DNA from: Alphaproteobacteria bacterium
GTDB lineage: Bacteria; Pseudomonadota; Alphaproteobacteria; Micavibrionales; UBA2020
Length of the DNA: 64,000 nt
Reading direction: 5' to 3'
Assembly: GCA_016794125.1 (NCBI GenBank)
Contig: JAEUKT010000004.1
Location: forward strand, 321,460 to 385,459
A program made the position numbers and the translations under genes. Shown one piece after another: positions 42,336 to 51,146 of this stretch. Position 1 is the stretch's first letter, and the number at the start of each line of letters is the position of its first letter. The notes under the pieces are model-generated. The model saw only the letters and a list, made by a program, of their open reading frames with translations. It was not told the origin of the DNA and ran no database searches.

Positions 42336-42572
42336 GCAGCCCTCCTGTAAAATCGATTCATTAATACTGTGCTTTCATAGCGAAGCACTGAACTTTTCGC
42401 AATATGGTAAATTTTTGAACTGTTTTGCGGGTTTATCCGTATGATAAATAAGGCCGATTTAGCTTTGTCGTATTAACCAGACTTTAATATGACAGCGTTA
42501 ATATTGGACTGAATACGGGACTAAGCCCGCGGGTTTGGTCCAAAAGTGGAACAACGCAAGGTCTTGATCATC

Positions 42573-43589
42573 ATGTATCTTCGCTCCGTCTTCGCCGCTC
42601 TTTTCACCCTCACCATGGCAGCGCCTGCCGCCTACGCATTGGAGCCGATCAGCGGCGACGTTGTGGGCGCGGTGATCAGCTATAAAGCGCAGAAGAACGA
42701 GAACCTTTCATCCATCGCCCAGAAATTCGGTGTCGGCTATGTCGAACTGCAGGCCGCAAACCCGAACGTCAACCCGAACAAGATCAAGGCCGGCACGGAA
42801 ATCACCGTGGGCGCCATGCACCTGATCCCGTCCGAATTCGCGCGCGAAGGCATCGTCGTGAACCTCGAAACCTCGCGCCTGTTTTATTTCAAGGACGGCA
42901 AGGAAGTCATGACCTTCCCCGTCGCTTCCGGCAAATCCGGCTGGGAAACGCCGACCGGCGTGACGAAAGTCTATAACAAGCGCAAAGACCCGATCTGGAC
43001 CCCGCCGCCCCGTATCCGCGCGGAAAGCCCCGACCTGCCCGATTTCATCGAAGCTGGCCCGAACAACCCGCTCGGTAAATACGCGATTTCCGTCGGCATG
43101 GACGGCATCATGTTCCACGGCACTAACGCACCGTCGAGCGTCGGCAAGAAAGTCAGCCATGGCTGCATGCGCATGTACGCCAAAGACATCGAGCGACTGT
43201 ATAAAGCCGTCAGCATCGGCACGCCCGTCATCCTGATGAAATCCAGCCACGAAATCGGCTGGCAGGGCGACACCATGTTCCTGCAGATGGCGCCGAAAGT
43301 GAAAAAGGCGAAATGGGAAGAAGCGCGCTATGCGCCCAACCTCGACCTCTACGAAAAAATCCAGAAAGCCGCCGGCCCTGACACCACCATCAACTGGCGC
43401 GCGGTCGAGGAAGCGGTGTGGCGCGCGGATGGTATTCCCGTCGCGATCGGCACCCGTCCCGCACAGCCCCCGCAGGCCGCGCCGCTGCCCGCAACCCAAC
43501 CGGCAGATGCGACCACGCCCGCCCAAAGCCCCGCAGCGCCGCAGCCCGAACGCCGCGCCTCGCTGGAGATTCTGGGCAGCATCCAGTAA
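42573..43589 (+). CDS. L,D-transpeptidase (LysM + YkuD)
   Basis: The 338-residue product has a signal peptide (about 1-22), a LysM domain (SYKAQKNENLSSIAQKFGV to TEITVG) and a YkuD catalytic domain with MFHGTN and SHGCMRM holding the nucleophile Cys, then a Pro/Ala tail. It should make 3-3 cross-links or attach proteins to peptidoglycan in the periplasm. The ATG at 42573 begins the signal peptide directly; a GTG at 42546 would add nine residues. The 237-base upstream gap holds a small stem-loop (GGAC...GTCC, 42518-42541). Confidence 0.93.
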   Translation: MYLRSVFAALFTLTMAAPAAYALEPISGDVVGAVISYKAQKNENLSSIAQKFGVGYVELQAANPNVNPNKIKAGTEITVGAMHLIPSEFAREGIVVNLETSRLFYFKDGKEVMTFPVASGKSGWETPTGVTKVYNKRKDPIWTPPPRIRAESPDLPDFIEAGPNNPLGKYAISVGMDGIMFHGTNAPSSVGKKVSHGCMRMYAKDIERLYKAVSIGTPVILMKSSHEIGWQGDTMFLQMAPKVKKAKWEEARYAPNLDLYEKIQKAAGPDTTINWRAVEEAVWRADGIPVAIGTRPAQPPQAAPLPATQPADATTPAQSPAAPQPERRASLEILGSIQ

Positions 43590-43654
43590 GGAGTTTTTGG
43601 GGATAACACCCAAATATCGTGTTATTCCGGTGGTCTAGCGGTTTTCCATACCCC

Positions 43655-43684
43655 TTGACTTTGCGAGACTCGCCGTGTTACTAC
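43655..43684 (+). promoter_or_regulatory. promoter candidate upstream of the glutamate-cysteine ligase gene
   Basis: TTGACT (43655-43660), an 18-base spacer and an extended TGTTACTAC -10 region fit a sigma70-like promoter. The predicted start is close to the ATG of the small ORF at 43692. Confidence 0.4.
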
Positions 43685-43691
43685 TTCCGGC

Positions 43692-43769
43692 ATGTTGACG
43701 ATCACTTTCTATACGGCCCTCGTGGCCTGCGCTTCTCTCGCCTACGCGGCACCTCTCTGGTGGCGTTAA
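43692..43769 (+). CDS. 25-residue hydrophobic small ORF, possible leader peptide
   Basis: The frame begins MLTITFYTAL, is hydrophobic throughout and ends PLWWR. The two Trp codons and stop lie in a hairpin GTGGC-GTTAA-GCCAC (43762-43776). It sits 89 bases before the glutamate-cysteine ligase gene and directly after a promoter candidate, so it could be a regulatory leader or a small membrane peptide. No ribosome-binding site is visible. Confidence 0.35.
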   Translation: MLTITFYTALVACASLAYAAPLWWR

Positions 43770-43858
43770 GCCACTATTGCATGATGTGACGGTTTTCAGG
43801 CCGTCCTAAAACAAAGCATTCCCTAAAAGACCAGCCAAGTTTTAAACGGAGCATCGCC

Positions 43859-45109
43859 ATGTCCCGCGTCTATCATTCCGCGAACCCGAACCACATTTTC
43901 AGCAACCGCGCCGAGATCGAGGAACACCTCCTCGCCAAAGTATCCAAAAACGCCGGCGGCAAGATCGGCACCGAACTGGAATTGTTCGTGACCACGCCCG
44001 AAGGCCGCCCCATCACCTTCGATCAGGTCGAACTGGTGCTGGAACATTTCGCCGCAAAATTTCCGCGCGCAACCGCCGCGCATGAAAAGGGGCGCATCGT
44101 TGCGCTGACCATCCCGAATGTGGGCGATGTGAGCCTGGAGCCGGGCGGGCAGGTGGAACTTTCGACCAAGCCCTGCCGCGATTTGCAGGAACTGGAAGAC
44201 ATGAACCGCATCCTGCGCCGCGCGCTGGATGAGACGGCGGCGTTCCTTGACCTGCGTGTCCAGGGCAGGGGGCATATGCCCAGCTTTTTGAAGGCGGAGG
44301 ACACGCCGCGCTCGCGCTTCGGCGCGTATCGCGAATATCTGTCCGGTGTGCATGGAAAAGATAAAGCCGATGCGTTGGTCGATACCATGAAATCCTGCTG
44401 CGGCTTGCAGGTGAATTTCGACCCGATGGGCGATGATTTCAACCAGATCTACCGCGCGCTGATGCTGGTGGATGTGGGCAATGCGCTGTCGCAGCGCACG
44501 ACCCGCCAGCAACGCCTGCATGAAACATACGCTGTACTTGTGCCGGAACAGATGGTGCCGGTCTTCGATGCGCTTAAGGCTGACAGCAATGAAACAGTAA
44601 CGACGCATATCGTTGATCGTTTGCTGACGCTGAAAATCCCCTTCATCCCCGATCATTCGGCGGAGGGATTTACAACGACCGCAAAAGTTTTCGGCAGCAC
44701 GCCGACGGTGGGCGAGCTGCTGGCGAAAGGCGCGCTGACGACCGAGATTTTGGACAATGCCTTGTCGCTGCAACTGACGATGCCGAATATCCGTCGCCAC
44801 GGCGTTGTAGAAACACGCGCGCCGGACAGCCCCGACAGCATCGAAGACCTGATGAAGATCGCAACATCTTACGCGAAGTTCGGCTATGACGCGCAGGCGC
44901 GCGCGCAACTGCTGCAGGATTTCAGCACGGTTGATCCGCAGAAACTGAAGGCTGCTTTCCTGACGCGCTTCGACGATCCGCAAATCCTGTCGCGTGATAT
45001 CGGCGGCGGTAAGACGGTGGCGGATCTGGTGGGGGCGATCAGCGAAAAACCGCAGGTAACGCCTGCGATTGTCCCGCCGCGTCGTCCGCAGCAGGGGATT
45101 GGTTTATAA
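43859..45109 (+). CDS. gshA: glutamate-cysteine ligase, GCS2/plant-like type
   Basis: The 416-residue product has IGTELELFV (ATP/Mg site), VSLEPGGQVELSTKPCRDL (the GCS2 hallmark EPGGQxELS), and CCGLQVNFDP. It should join Glu and Cys, the first step of glutathione synthesis. It is slightly shorter than typical alphaproteobacterial GshA (about 450) and lacks some C-terminal family blocks, so a related carboxylate-amine ligase is possible. AAACGGAGC precedes the ATG. Confidence 0.8.
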   Translation: MSRVYHSANPNHIFSNRAEIEEHLLAKVSKNAGGKIGTELELFVTTPEGRPITFDQVELVLEHFAAKFPRATAAHEKGRIVALTIPNVGDVSLEPGGQVELSTKPCRDLQELEDMNRILRRALDETAAFLDLRVQGRGHMPSFLKAEDTPRSRFGAYREYLSGVHGKDKADALVDTMKSCCGLQVNFDPMGDDFNQIYRALMLVDVGNALSQRTTRQQRLHETYAVLVPEQMVPVFDALKADSNETVTTHIVDRLLTLKIPFIPDHSAEGFTTTAKVFGSTPTVGELLAKGALTTEILDNALSLQLTMPNIRRHGVVETRAPDSPDSIEDLMKIATSYAKFGYDAQARAQLLQDFSTVDPQKLKAAFLTRFDDPQILSRDIGGGKTVADLVGAISEKPQVTPAIVPPRRPQQGIGL

Positions 45110-45126
45110 GGGTTAATCCCGATTTA

Positions 45127-45155
45127 TTGACATAACAAAAACGGCCTTCTATACT
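45127..45155 (+). promoter_or_regulatory. strong sigma70-type promoter
   Basis: A perfect TTGACA (45127-45132), a 17-base spacer and TATACT (45150-45155) lie 30 bases before the gene at 45185. It probably drives that gene and the CYTH pair. Confidence 0.8.
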
Positions 45156-45184
45156 CTAGAAACTTCAAAATTTTCAGGACGGCC

Positions 45185-45727
45185 ATGTCGCAACAGGATT
45201 CATTTCGTTCGCTCGTCAACCGCGCCTTCCAGGTGAAGCCGCTGGTGGCCGACAGGAATGGCGTGAATTTTTTCGTCGAGCCTGTCGACCTGAACGACAA
45301 TTACCTGTTCCGCGAACACGAAGCGGCGGGCGAGGCGAAGGGGCTGGTTGAACTGAAAACCATCGACATCGAAATCCCCACCAATCTGCGCGAATTGCCG
45401 CGCCCGCGCATTTCCGACGTGCTGCCGCAGATCCCGCCCGAACTGCTTGCGGAGGCGACGGCGTTCAAGCTGAAACTGCTGGATACGACGTTGTCGGGCG
45501 AAGATATTTCCGTGCCGGCGAAGCTGACGTTGTTCAAGGGCGAGCTGCCCGAAAACGTCAAGAACCAGCATGTGATTTTGCGCGGCAAGCATTTCGATGC
45601 GCCGATCCCCGCGCCGCCCGGGGCAGAGCCGGAATTCGATGCATCGGGCGCGGGGCACCTGACCAAACCGGTCGCCGCGCCTCGTACCGCTGTTTTTAGG
45701 CAAAAGCCGCCCCCCAAGGTCAATTGA
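45185..45727 (+). CDS. uncharacterised protein with TAxF C-terminal tail
   Basis: The 180-residue soluble product has no recognised domain; it has a beta-rich N-terminus, a helical centre (PPELLAEATAFKLKLLDTTL) and a Pro-rich end APRTAVFRQKPPP. That end resembles the tails of the ankyrin proteins at 52340 and 53401. AGGAC precedes the ATG and a consensus promoter lies upstream. The CYTH gene follows after 54 bases. Confidence 0.6.
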   Translation: MSQQDSFRSLVNRAFQVKPLVADRNGVNFFVEPVDLNDNYLFREHEAAGEAKGLVELKTIDIEIPTNLRELPRPRISDVLPQIPPELLAEATAFKLKLLDTTLSGEDISVPAKLTLFKGELPENVKNQHVILRGKHFDAPIPAPPGAEPEFDASGAGHLTKPVAAPRTAVFRQKPPPKVN

Positions 45728-45781
45728 CTCCCCTGCGACATGTGATAGCGTAACGCCTTCCAACAATTCCGCGAGGATCGC

Positions 45782-46477
45782 ATGGCCAGCCCGCCCAAGA
45801 CGCAAGTCGAAGACGAACAGGAAGTCAAAATCGTGCTGTCCAAGGGCGACCTTGAAAAGGTGTTCAACGCGCTGGTGAAGGAACACGCCCCCAAGCATGT
45901 GGAACACAAATACCTGCCGCGCCATTATTACGACACACCGAACCTCGATCTCGACCAGAACGGGCTTTCCGTGCGGGTGCAGTACAAGATGGGCAAGGGC
46001 GGGACGGTCGGCGGCAACGAACAGACCGTCAAGATCGATATCAGTCAGGGGGCTGCGCTGGCGGGCGGCGCGCTGTTCCGCCGCGAGATCAAGAACCCCA
46101 TGAGCAACCACGCGCCCGACCTGTCCATCGTGACGGACAAGGACGCCAAGGCCGCATTGAAGCCGTTCCTGGGCAAACCGCTCAAGCATATCTTCACCGC
46201 TGCCATCGAACGCCGCTATTTCGAGATTGAATCCGGCAAGGGGCGCAACAAAAGCACGGTCGAGGTCGCCTTTGATGTGGGGGAAATCATCCTGCCGCAT
46301 AACGACAGCCATACCCCGTTTTACGAGATCGAGATCGAGCGCAAATCCGGCAATTCAGCTGCGATAGATGCACTGCGCGACAAGATCCTTGCGCTGGCAC
46401 CCTCGGCCAAGGTGCAGCCCGCGCCGAAGTCGAAGCAGGGCACGGATCTGTACCGTAAATCGCTGAAGTCGCCTTAA
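45782..46477 (+). CDS. CYTH-domain triphosphate-processing protein, copy 1
   Basis: The 231-residue product begins with the CYTH signature ExExK (EQEVK) and has KYLPRHYYDTP, LSVRVQYK, a basic/acidic beta series (FTAAIERRYFEI, VEVAFDVGEI) and YEIEIERKSG, matching the triphosphate tunnel fold. Inorganic triphosphatase is the likeliest activity; adenylate cyclase class IV is the other known one. There is no C-terminal CHAD domain. It is followed by a small gene and a second CYTH copy. Confidence 0.88.
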   Translation: MASPPKTQVEDEQEVKIVLSKGDLEKVFNALVKEHAPKHVEHKYLPRHYYDTPNLDLDQNGLSVRVQYKMGKGGTVGGNEQTVKIDISQGAALAGGALFRREIKNPMSNHAPDLSIVTDKDAKAALKPFLGKPLKHIFTAAIERRYFEIESGKGRNKSTVEVAFDVGEIILPHNDSHTPFYEIEIERKSGNSAAIDALRDKILALAPSAKVQPAPKSKQGTDLYRKSLKSP

Positions 46478-46581
46478 ACTTCAAAAACTGTAGAAAACCC
46501 ATTGTTAACGCGGTGCAATATGCCCCATACTTGGGGTGCAAGTATTTGCAGTCTGATTCTATCATTGAAGAGGGAATACGG

Positions 46582-46806
46582 ATGACGGCACCAAAAATCG
46601 ACGTTTCGGGAATGAAATCCTGGATTATCCAATGCACAGCGGATAATTTCGAACACGCAGCTTACCTCTCGGCCGTCTTTTCCGAGGTTATTTCCGTCAA
46701 TGACAAGGCGCACAGCCTGCAAATTTCCAGCCTCACCGAGATGCTGAAGGGTCAGTTTGAAAAGCTGGGCGCAGCCGTCTCCAAATCGCAACCCTGCGCG
46801 GTCTGA
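46582..46806 (+). CDS. 74-residue protein between two CYTH genes
   Basis: The product starts MTAPKIDVSGMKSWI and is mostly alpha-helical in its second half (LQISSLTEMLKGQFEKL). GAGGG precedes the ATG. Upstream, CCCC-ATACTT-GGGG forms a small hairpin. No family is recognised; its place suggests co-expression with the CYTH genes. Confidence 0.5.
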   Translation: MTAPKIDVSGMKSWIIQCTADNFEHAAYLSAVFSEVISVNDKAHSLQISSLTEMLKGQFEKLGAAVSKSQPCAV

Positions 46807-46826
46807 CCCGCCTACCGAAATTCCTG

Positions 46827-47540
46827 ATGGCCAAAAAGAAAAAAGCCGCCAAATCCTCCGAAGTCGAGCAGGAGCTGAAGCTCCAATTGTCGCACCGCGA
46901 CCTTGAAAAGGTATTCGCTGTCCTGCGCAAGAAAGCGATCGGCAAAAAGGTCGAGCATAAATACCTGCCGCGCGCCTATTTCGATACCCGCGACCTGCTG
47001 CTTTATCGCAATTCCGTTTCCGTGCGCGTCCAGTATAAGCCCGGCAAGGAAGGCAAGATCGGCGGCTATGAACAAACCGTGAAATTCGACCTGCCCCCTG
47101 AAAAGGGCGTCGTCTCCGGCGCTTTTTTCCGGAAAGAATGCAAGGATATGGTTGCCGGTCATGTCCCGCTGTTGGCCAAAATATCGGATGCCGAGGGCAG
47201 GGCGGTTGCGAAACGCTTCCGCGCCAAGCGCCTGTTCCATATCTTCACCGCCGCCATCGAACGCCGGTCCTTCAACCTGAAGGTCGGGCGCGGCAAGAAG
47301 GCGGGGGTGGTCGAGGTTGCCTTTGATGTGGGCGAAATCTTCCTCGATGCGCAGGGCCGCCGTCAGGCGTTTTCCGAGATCGAGATCGAAATGGTGAAGG
47401 GGCATCCCGATGCCATCCACACCGCCGAGCTGATGGTGCGCGGACTTGCCCGCTCCGCCGCGCTGCAGCCGCTGTCAAAGGCGCAACAGGGCAGCCGCCT
47501 GTATCGCGCCGCGACCCGCCGCAACAAAACGCATCGCTGA
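46827..47540 (+). CDS. CYTH-domain triphosphate-processing protein, copy 2
   Basis: The 237-residue product has a Lys-rich N-terminus, then ExExK (EQELK), KYLPRAYFDTRDLLLY, VSVRVQYKPG, FTAAIERRSF, VEVAFDVGEIFL and SEIEIEMVKG. It aligns block by block with copy 1, so the pair arose by duplication. Basic ends (RRNKTHR) may bind polyphosphate or RNA. It lies 20 bases after the small gene. Confidence 0.88.
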   Translation: MAKKKKAAKSSEVEQELKLQLSHRDLEKVFAVLRKKAIGKKVEHKYLPRAYFDTRDLLLYRNSVSVRVQYKPGKEGKIGGYEQTVKFDLPPEKGVVSGAFFRKECKDMVAGHVPLLAKISDAEGRAVAKRFRAKRLFHIFTAAIERRSFNLKVGRGKKAGVVEVAFDVGEIFLDAQGRRQAFSEIEIEMVKGHPDAIHTAELMVRGLARSAALQPLSKAQQGSRLYRAATRRNKTHR

Positions 47541-47604
47541 TCAAGCGCTTCAATCACCAAGTTTATTTTTTACACGAAGAAATGGTGCGTTATCCCGTGT
47601 GTAA

Positions 47605-47620
47605 TGTTTCACATGAAACA
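47605..47620. promoter_or_regulatory. parS-like ParB-binding site
   Basis: TGTTTCACATGAAACA matches the bacterial parS consensus TGTTNCACGTGAAACA at all positions but one (A for G at position 9). It lies in the AT-rich 252-base gap after CYTH copy 2. The flanks extend the symmetry (AA...TT). No parA/parB gene is in the window. Confidence 0.65.
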
Positions 47621-47792
47621 TTTTGTATAAGTATCTAATAAATATTAATTTATCTTCTTTTTCGACTGTACGTTCCTCATGTAGCGGATGAGGTGGCTGT
47701 ATGCTGAGTGCCGCATGATTTATCGGCGAGGGGCTTGTTTTTTCCCGTGAAAAACGTGAAATAGAAGGCAACGTATTGACCGGAGTTTCCCT

Positions 47793-48506
47793 GTGAAGAA
47801 TTATCTGTTTGCCCTTTTGCTCGCAGCGACCTGCGCGACGGCTCCCGTGATGGCGCGGGCACAGCAGTCTGCATCGGGCACAGCTACTGCGACACCGGCT
47901 GCTGTGGCGCCTGTTTCCAAGGACGACGAATATCTGGCGCTGGTCGCCAAGGTCAATGCGGATAACGCCAACAACGCCGCAATCGACTGGACGCAGCTGC
48001 GCAACCTTTATGTCCAGACCTCTTTTTATGACCCGTATGGCGGCGCGCAAGCAATATGGTATTCCCTGCAGCGCGCCGGCATGCAGGTCGTTGCCAACCC
48101 GAGCGATGAAAACGTGAAGGCCTATCGCGACCTGCTGAACAAGCATTTCGCTCATTACCGTTCCCACCTGCAGGCCATCGACCTGTGGAACAAGACCAAG
48201 ACCAGCGTGATCAACAAGATCCTGCATGAAAACGCGTTCCGCGACATCCTGCGCTCTATCCGCCTGACCGGCGACGGCAAAACGCCTGAAACGGCGTTCA
48301 AGGTGATCGACCCTGCTGAGGAGCATATGATCCTCAAGACCTTCCATTACCGCTTGGTCGGGCAGGAATTCCGCCAGAACAACGGCCAGTTCTGGGACGT
48401 GCTGAAATACGTCAACCCGCAGACCGCGTCGCCCGACGGCAAAGAGGTGCCGCAGGAGATGTTTTTCAACGTGAACGTCATTCTGGCGGCCCCCAGCCGC
48501 GGCTGA
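47793..48506 (+). CDS. exported DUF4919-like protein
   Basis: The 237-residue product has a signal peptide (about 1-23, after ARAQ) and a helical domain with YLALVAKVNAD, WTQLRNLYVQTSFYDPYG, a HENAFRDILRSI and KTPETAFKVIDPAEEHMIL, resembling DUF4919. The start is GTG at 47793 with GGAG upstream. The function is unknown. It precedes tRNA-Trp by about 170 bases. Confidence 0.7.
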   Translation: MKNYLFALLLAATCATAPVMARAQQSASGTATATPAAVAPVSKDDEYLALVAKVNADNANNAAIDWTQLRNLYVQTSFYDPYGGAQAIWYSLQRAGMQVVANPSDENVKAYRDLLNKHFAHYRSHLQAIDLWNKTKTSVINKILHENAFRDILRSIRLTGDGKTPETAFKVIDPAEEHMILKTFHYRLVGQEFRQNNGQFWDVLKYVNPQTASPDGKEVPQEMFFNVNVILAAPSRG

Positions 48507-48563
48507 TTTGCCTAGAATTTCCAGAAACATGCGGCGCTGCGTCAAAAAACGCCGTTTTTTGCT

Positions 48564-48591
48564 TTGATTTGTGCCGGAACTGCGATATATA
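48564..48591 (+). promoter_or_regulatory. promoter of tRNA-Trp/secE/nusG
   Basis: TTGATT (48564-48569), a 16-base spacer and TATATA (48586-48591) form a sigma70-like promoter 84 bases before tRNA-Trp. Confidence 0.55.
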
Positions 48592-48675
48592 AACGGTCAA
48601 GTTAATCTCCCAAAATTTAGAATCTCTCAAATCCGGTCTTCGGAAACGAGGGGTCGCAGGGGGAAAACGGCACTT

Positions 48676-48751
48676 AGGAGCGTGGCTCAATTGGTAGAGC
48701 ATCGGTCTCCAAAACCGAGGGTTGGGGGTTCGAGTCCCTCCGCTCCTGCCA
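48676..48751 (+). tRNA. tRNA-Trp (CCA), CCA end encoded
   Basis: Acceptor AGGAGCG pairs with CGCTCCT, followed by G and an encoded CCA. The stem TCGGT/ACCGA holds loop CTCCAAA with anticodon CCA at 48709-48711. It precedes secE, a widely conserved proteobacterial arrangement. Confidence 0.97.
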
Positions 48752-48803
48752 TTCCCCCAAACGGGGGCGTGGCTGGCACTAAAAGAAAAAGGTAAGGCAC
48801 GAG

Positions 48804-49004
48804 ATGTCGAAGAATATCGCCCAGTTCGCCCGCGAGGTCCGTCAGGAAACGCTGAAGGTGAGCTGGCCGTCGCGCAAGGAAACCGTGACCACCACGATCG
48901 TCGTGTTCATCATGGTGTTCATTATGTCGATGATCCTCCTGTTTTCCGACTGGGTGATCTCCAGCGCGATCAAGTTTATCCTGACACTCGGCACAAAAAT
49001 TTAA
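48804..49004 (+). CDS. secE: preprotein translocase subunit SecE
   Basis: The 66-residue product has the amphipathic helix FAREVRQETLKVSWPSRKET (the conserved WPS/R motif) and a single membrane helix (IVVFIMVFIMSMILL), normal for single-helix SecE. It stabilises SecY in the inner membrane. It lies 52 bases after tRNA-Trp and 14 before nusG. Confidence 0.97.
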   Translation: MSKNIAQFAREVRQETLKVSWPSRKETVTTTIVVFIMVFIMSMILLFSDWVISSAIKFILTLGTKI

Positions 49005-49018
49005 GAGTTTAGAAAATC

Positions 49019-49552
49019 ATGGCACAGCGCTGGTACGTCCTTCATGTTTACTCCGGCTTTGAGAAAAAAGTCGCGTCGTCGATCCTGGAAACCGCCAAGA
49101 AACGCGGCCTCGACCAGTACATCGCCGAAGTGATGGTGCCGACCGAGGAAGTCGTCGAAGTCCGCCGCGGCCAGAAGGTCAACGCGGAACGCAAATTCTT
49201 CCCGGGCTATGTGCTCGTGAAGATGGACATGAACGACGACGCGTGGCACCTCGTCAAGAACACCCCGAAAGTGACCGGATTCCTGGGCGCCGCAGGCACC
49301 AAGCCGCAGCCTATCTCGGAAACCGAAGCACAGCGCCTGATGAAGCAGATGGTCGATGGCGCAGAACGCCCCCGTCCGTCCGTCATGTACGAAATCGGCG
49401 AGCAGGTCAAAGTCTGCGACGGCCCGTTCAACTCGTTCAACGGCGTTGTCGAGGAAATCGACGAACAGAAAAGCCGCCTCAAGGTCCTCGTCTCGATCTT
49501 CGGCCGCTCCACGCCGGTCGAGCTGGATTTCAGCCAGGTCGAAAAGACCTGA
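49019..49552 (+). CDS. nusG: transcription antitermination factor NusG
   Basis: The 177-residue product has the NGN domain ([26 protein letters not shown]) and KOW motif ([17 protein letters not shown]). It binds RNA polymerase and couples to ribosomes or Rho. It should be followed by rplK but is separated from it here by about 10 kb. Confidence 0.98.
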   Translation: MAQRWYVLHVYSGFEKKVASSILETAKKRGLDQYIAEVMVPTEEVVEVRRGQKVNAERKFFPGYVLVKMDMNDDAWHLVKNTPKVTGFLGAAGTKPQPISETEAQRLMKQMVDGAERPRPSVMYEIGEQVKVCDGPFNSFNGVVEEIDEQKSRLKVLVSIFGRSTPVELDFSQVEKT

Positions 49553-49590
49553 TACGGGATTTACCCTTCATGCACCGAGGCTGTCCTTAA

Positions 49591-51144
49591 ATGGAATGGC
49601 TGATGGATCCAACCGCCTGGGCGGGGCTTGTCACGCTGGTCGTGCTCGAGCTTGTGCTGGGCATCGACAACCTCGTCTTTATCGCCATCCTCGTGGACAA
49701 GCTGCCCCAAAAGCAGCGCGACCGCGCGCGCAAGCTGGGCCTGTTCCTCGCCCTTGCCATGCGCATCGTTCTGCTGGCCGCCATTTCGTGGCTGGCATCG
49801 CTGACGCAGCCTTGGCTTCAGTTGTTTGACAAGACGTTCTCCGCCCGCGACTGCATCCTGATCGGCGGCGGTTTGTTCCTGCTGTATAAGGCGACCACCG
49901 AAGTCCATGGCCGCATCGAAGGCCACGGCCACCGCAAGGGCCCCGCGCTGAAGGCGCAGTTCTGGATGGTCGTCATCCAGATCGTCATCCTGGACGCTGT
50001 CTTCTCGCTCGATGCCGTCATCATGGCGATCGGGATGACCGAACATCTGGCAGTCATGATTATCGCCGTCACGATTGCGATCGGCATCATGGTGTCGGTC
50101 AGCAAGGCGCTGACGGCCTTCGTCAATAAACACCCGACGGTCGTGATGCTCTGCCTTGGCTTCCTTTTGATGGTCGGTTTCAGCCTCGTGCTGGATGGTT
50201 TCGGCTGGCATATCCCCAAAGGTTACCTCTACGCCGCGATCAGCTTCTCCATCATCGTGGAAAGCTTTAACCAGTTCGCGCAGGCGAAGCTGAAAAAACG
50301 CGTAAAAACCACCGATGTGCGCGAACGCACGGCGGATGCGATCCTGAAGCTGATGGGCGCAAAACCGCTGGAAACGGTGGAAGAAATGCGCGAGGCGAAT
50401 GCCGTGCTGCAGGAAGCCGCGCAAACGGGCGTGCTGTCGGCCTCGGAAAAACAGATGCTGCGCGGTGTCCTGAACCTGAATGCGCGCCCCGTCCATACCG
50501 TCATGACGCCCCGCCGCGATATCGTGGCGATCGATATGTCGCGCGGCGACAAGGAGTTGCTGGAAGCTGTGAGCAAGGCCGAGCGGTCGCGGCTGCTGGC
50601 GATCGACGGCGACCTTGATAACGTCGTGGGTATTTTGCGCAAGGATGAATTCCTCGCCAAATGGCTGGGCGGCGACCGCCAGACGATGGACAGGCTGCTG
50701 GAAGAGCCGCTGTTCGTGCGCGAAGACACGACCGTCATGGCGCTGCTGGAATTCCTGAAAAAATACCCGGCAGGCATCGCCGTCGTGACCGACAACGACG
50801 ATGGCGTCGCGGGTGTCGTCACGCATCTTGACCTTCTGGAGGCGATTGCCGGCGAATTCCCCAGCCAGCACGAGCCCTATGCGCCATTGTCGATCCATGA
50901 AAATGCCGAGGGCAGCCTCACCATCGACGGTATGGCATCTGTTTACGATGTCGCGCATAAACTGGGCGTCGATTACACGCCCGACGGTCATTTCGCCACC
51001 ATTGCGGGGCTGGTGCTGCACAGTCTTGGCCGCATGCCGGCGGTCGGCGACCAGCTGGACTGGCAGGGCTGGCGCATCAAGGTCAAGCAGATGGATGGCC
51101 GCCGCATCGCCAAGCTGAAGGTTCATAAAATCGTCGAGGAATAA
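49591..51144 (+). CDS. TerC-CBS-CorC membrane protein (YoaE/YegH type)
   Basis: Residues 1-235 are a TerC-family membrane domain with the acidic motifs [12 protein letters not shown] and [16 protein letters not shown]. Residues about 300-430 hold a CBS pair ([15 protein letters not shown]) and 440-517 a CorC/HlyC-type transporter-associated domain. At 517 residues it matches E. coli YoaE/YegH. The family is linked to metal (Mn) export and envelope metalation; substrate not provable here. It starts 38 bases after nusG and may be read from the same promoter. Confidence 0.92.
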   Translation: MEWLMDPTAWAGLVTLVVLELVLGIDNLVFIAILVDKLPQKQRDRARKLGLFLALAMRIVLLAAISWLASLTQPWLQLFDKTFSARDCILIGGGLFLLYKATTEVHGRIEGHGHRKGPALKAQFWMVVIQIVILDAVFSLDAVIMAIGMTEHLAVMIIAVTIAIGIMVSVSKALTAFVNKHPTVVMLCLGFLLMVGFSLVLDGFGWHIPKGYLYAAISFSIIVESFNQFAQAKLKKRVKTTDVRERTADAILKLMGAKPLETVEEMREANAVLQEAAQTGVLSASEKQMLRGVLNLNARPVHTVMTPRRDIVAIDMSRGDKELLEAVSKAERSRLLAIDGDLDNVVGILRKDEFLAKWLGGDRQTMDRLLEEPLFVREDTTVMALLEFLKKYPAGIAVVTDNDDGVAGVVTHLDLLEAIAGEFPSQHEPYAPLSIHENAEGSLTIDGMASVYDVAHKLGVDYTPDGHFATIAGLVLHSLGRMPAVGDQLDWQGWRIKVKQMDGRRIAKLKVHKIVEE

Positions 51145-51146
51145 AC

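Noticed and set aside
42518-42541. Stem-loop GGAC...GTCC before the L,D-transpeptidase, considered as a riboswitch
   Set aside because: Too short and simple for any known riboswitch class; no expression platform is seen.
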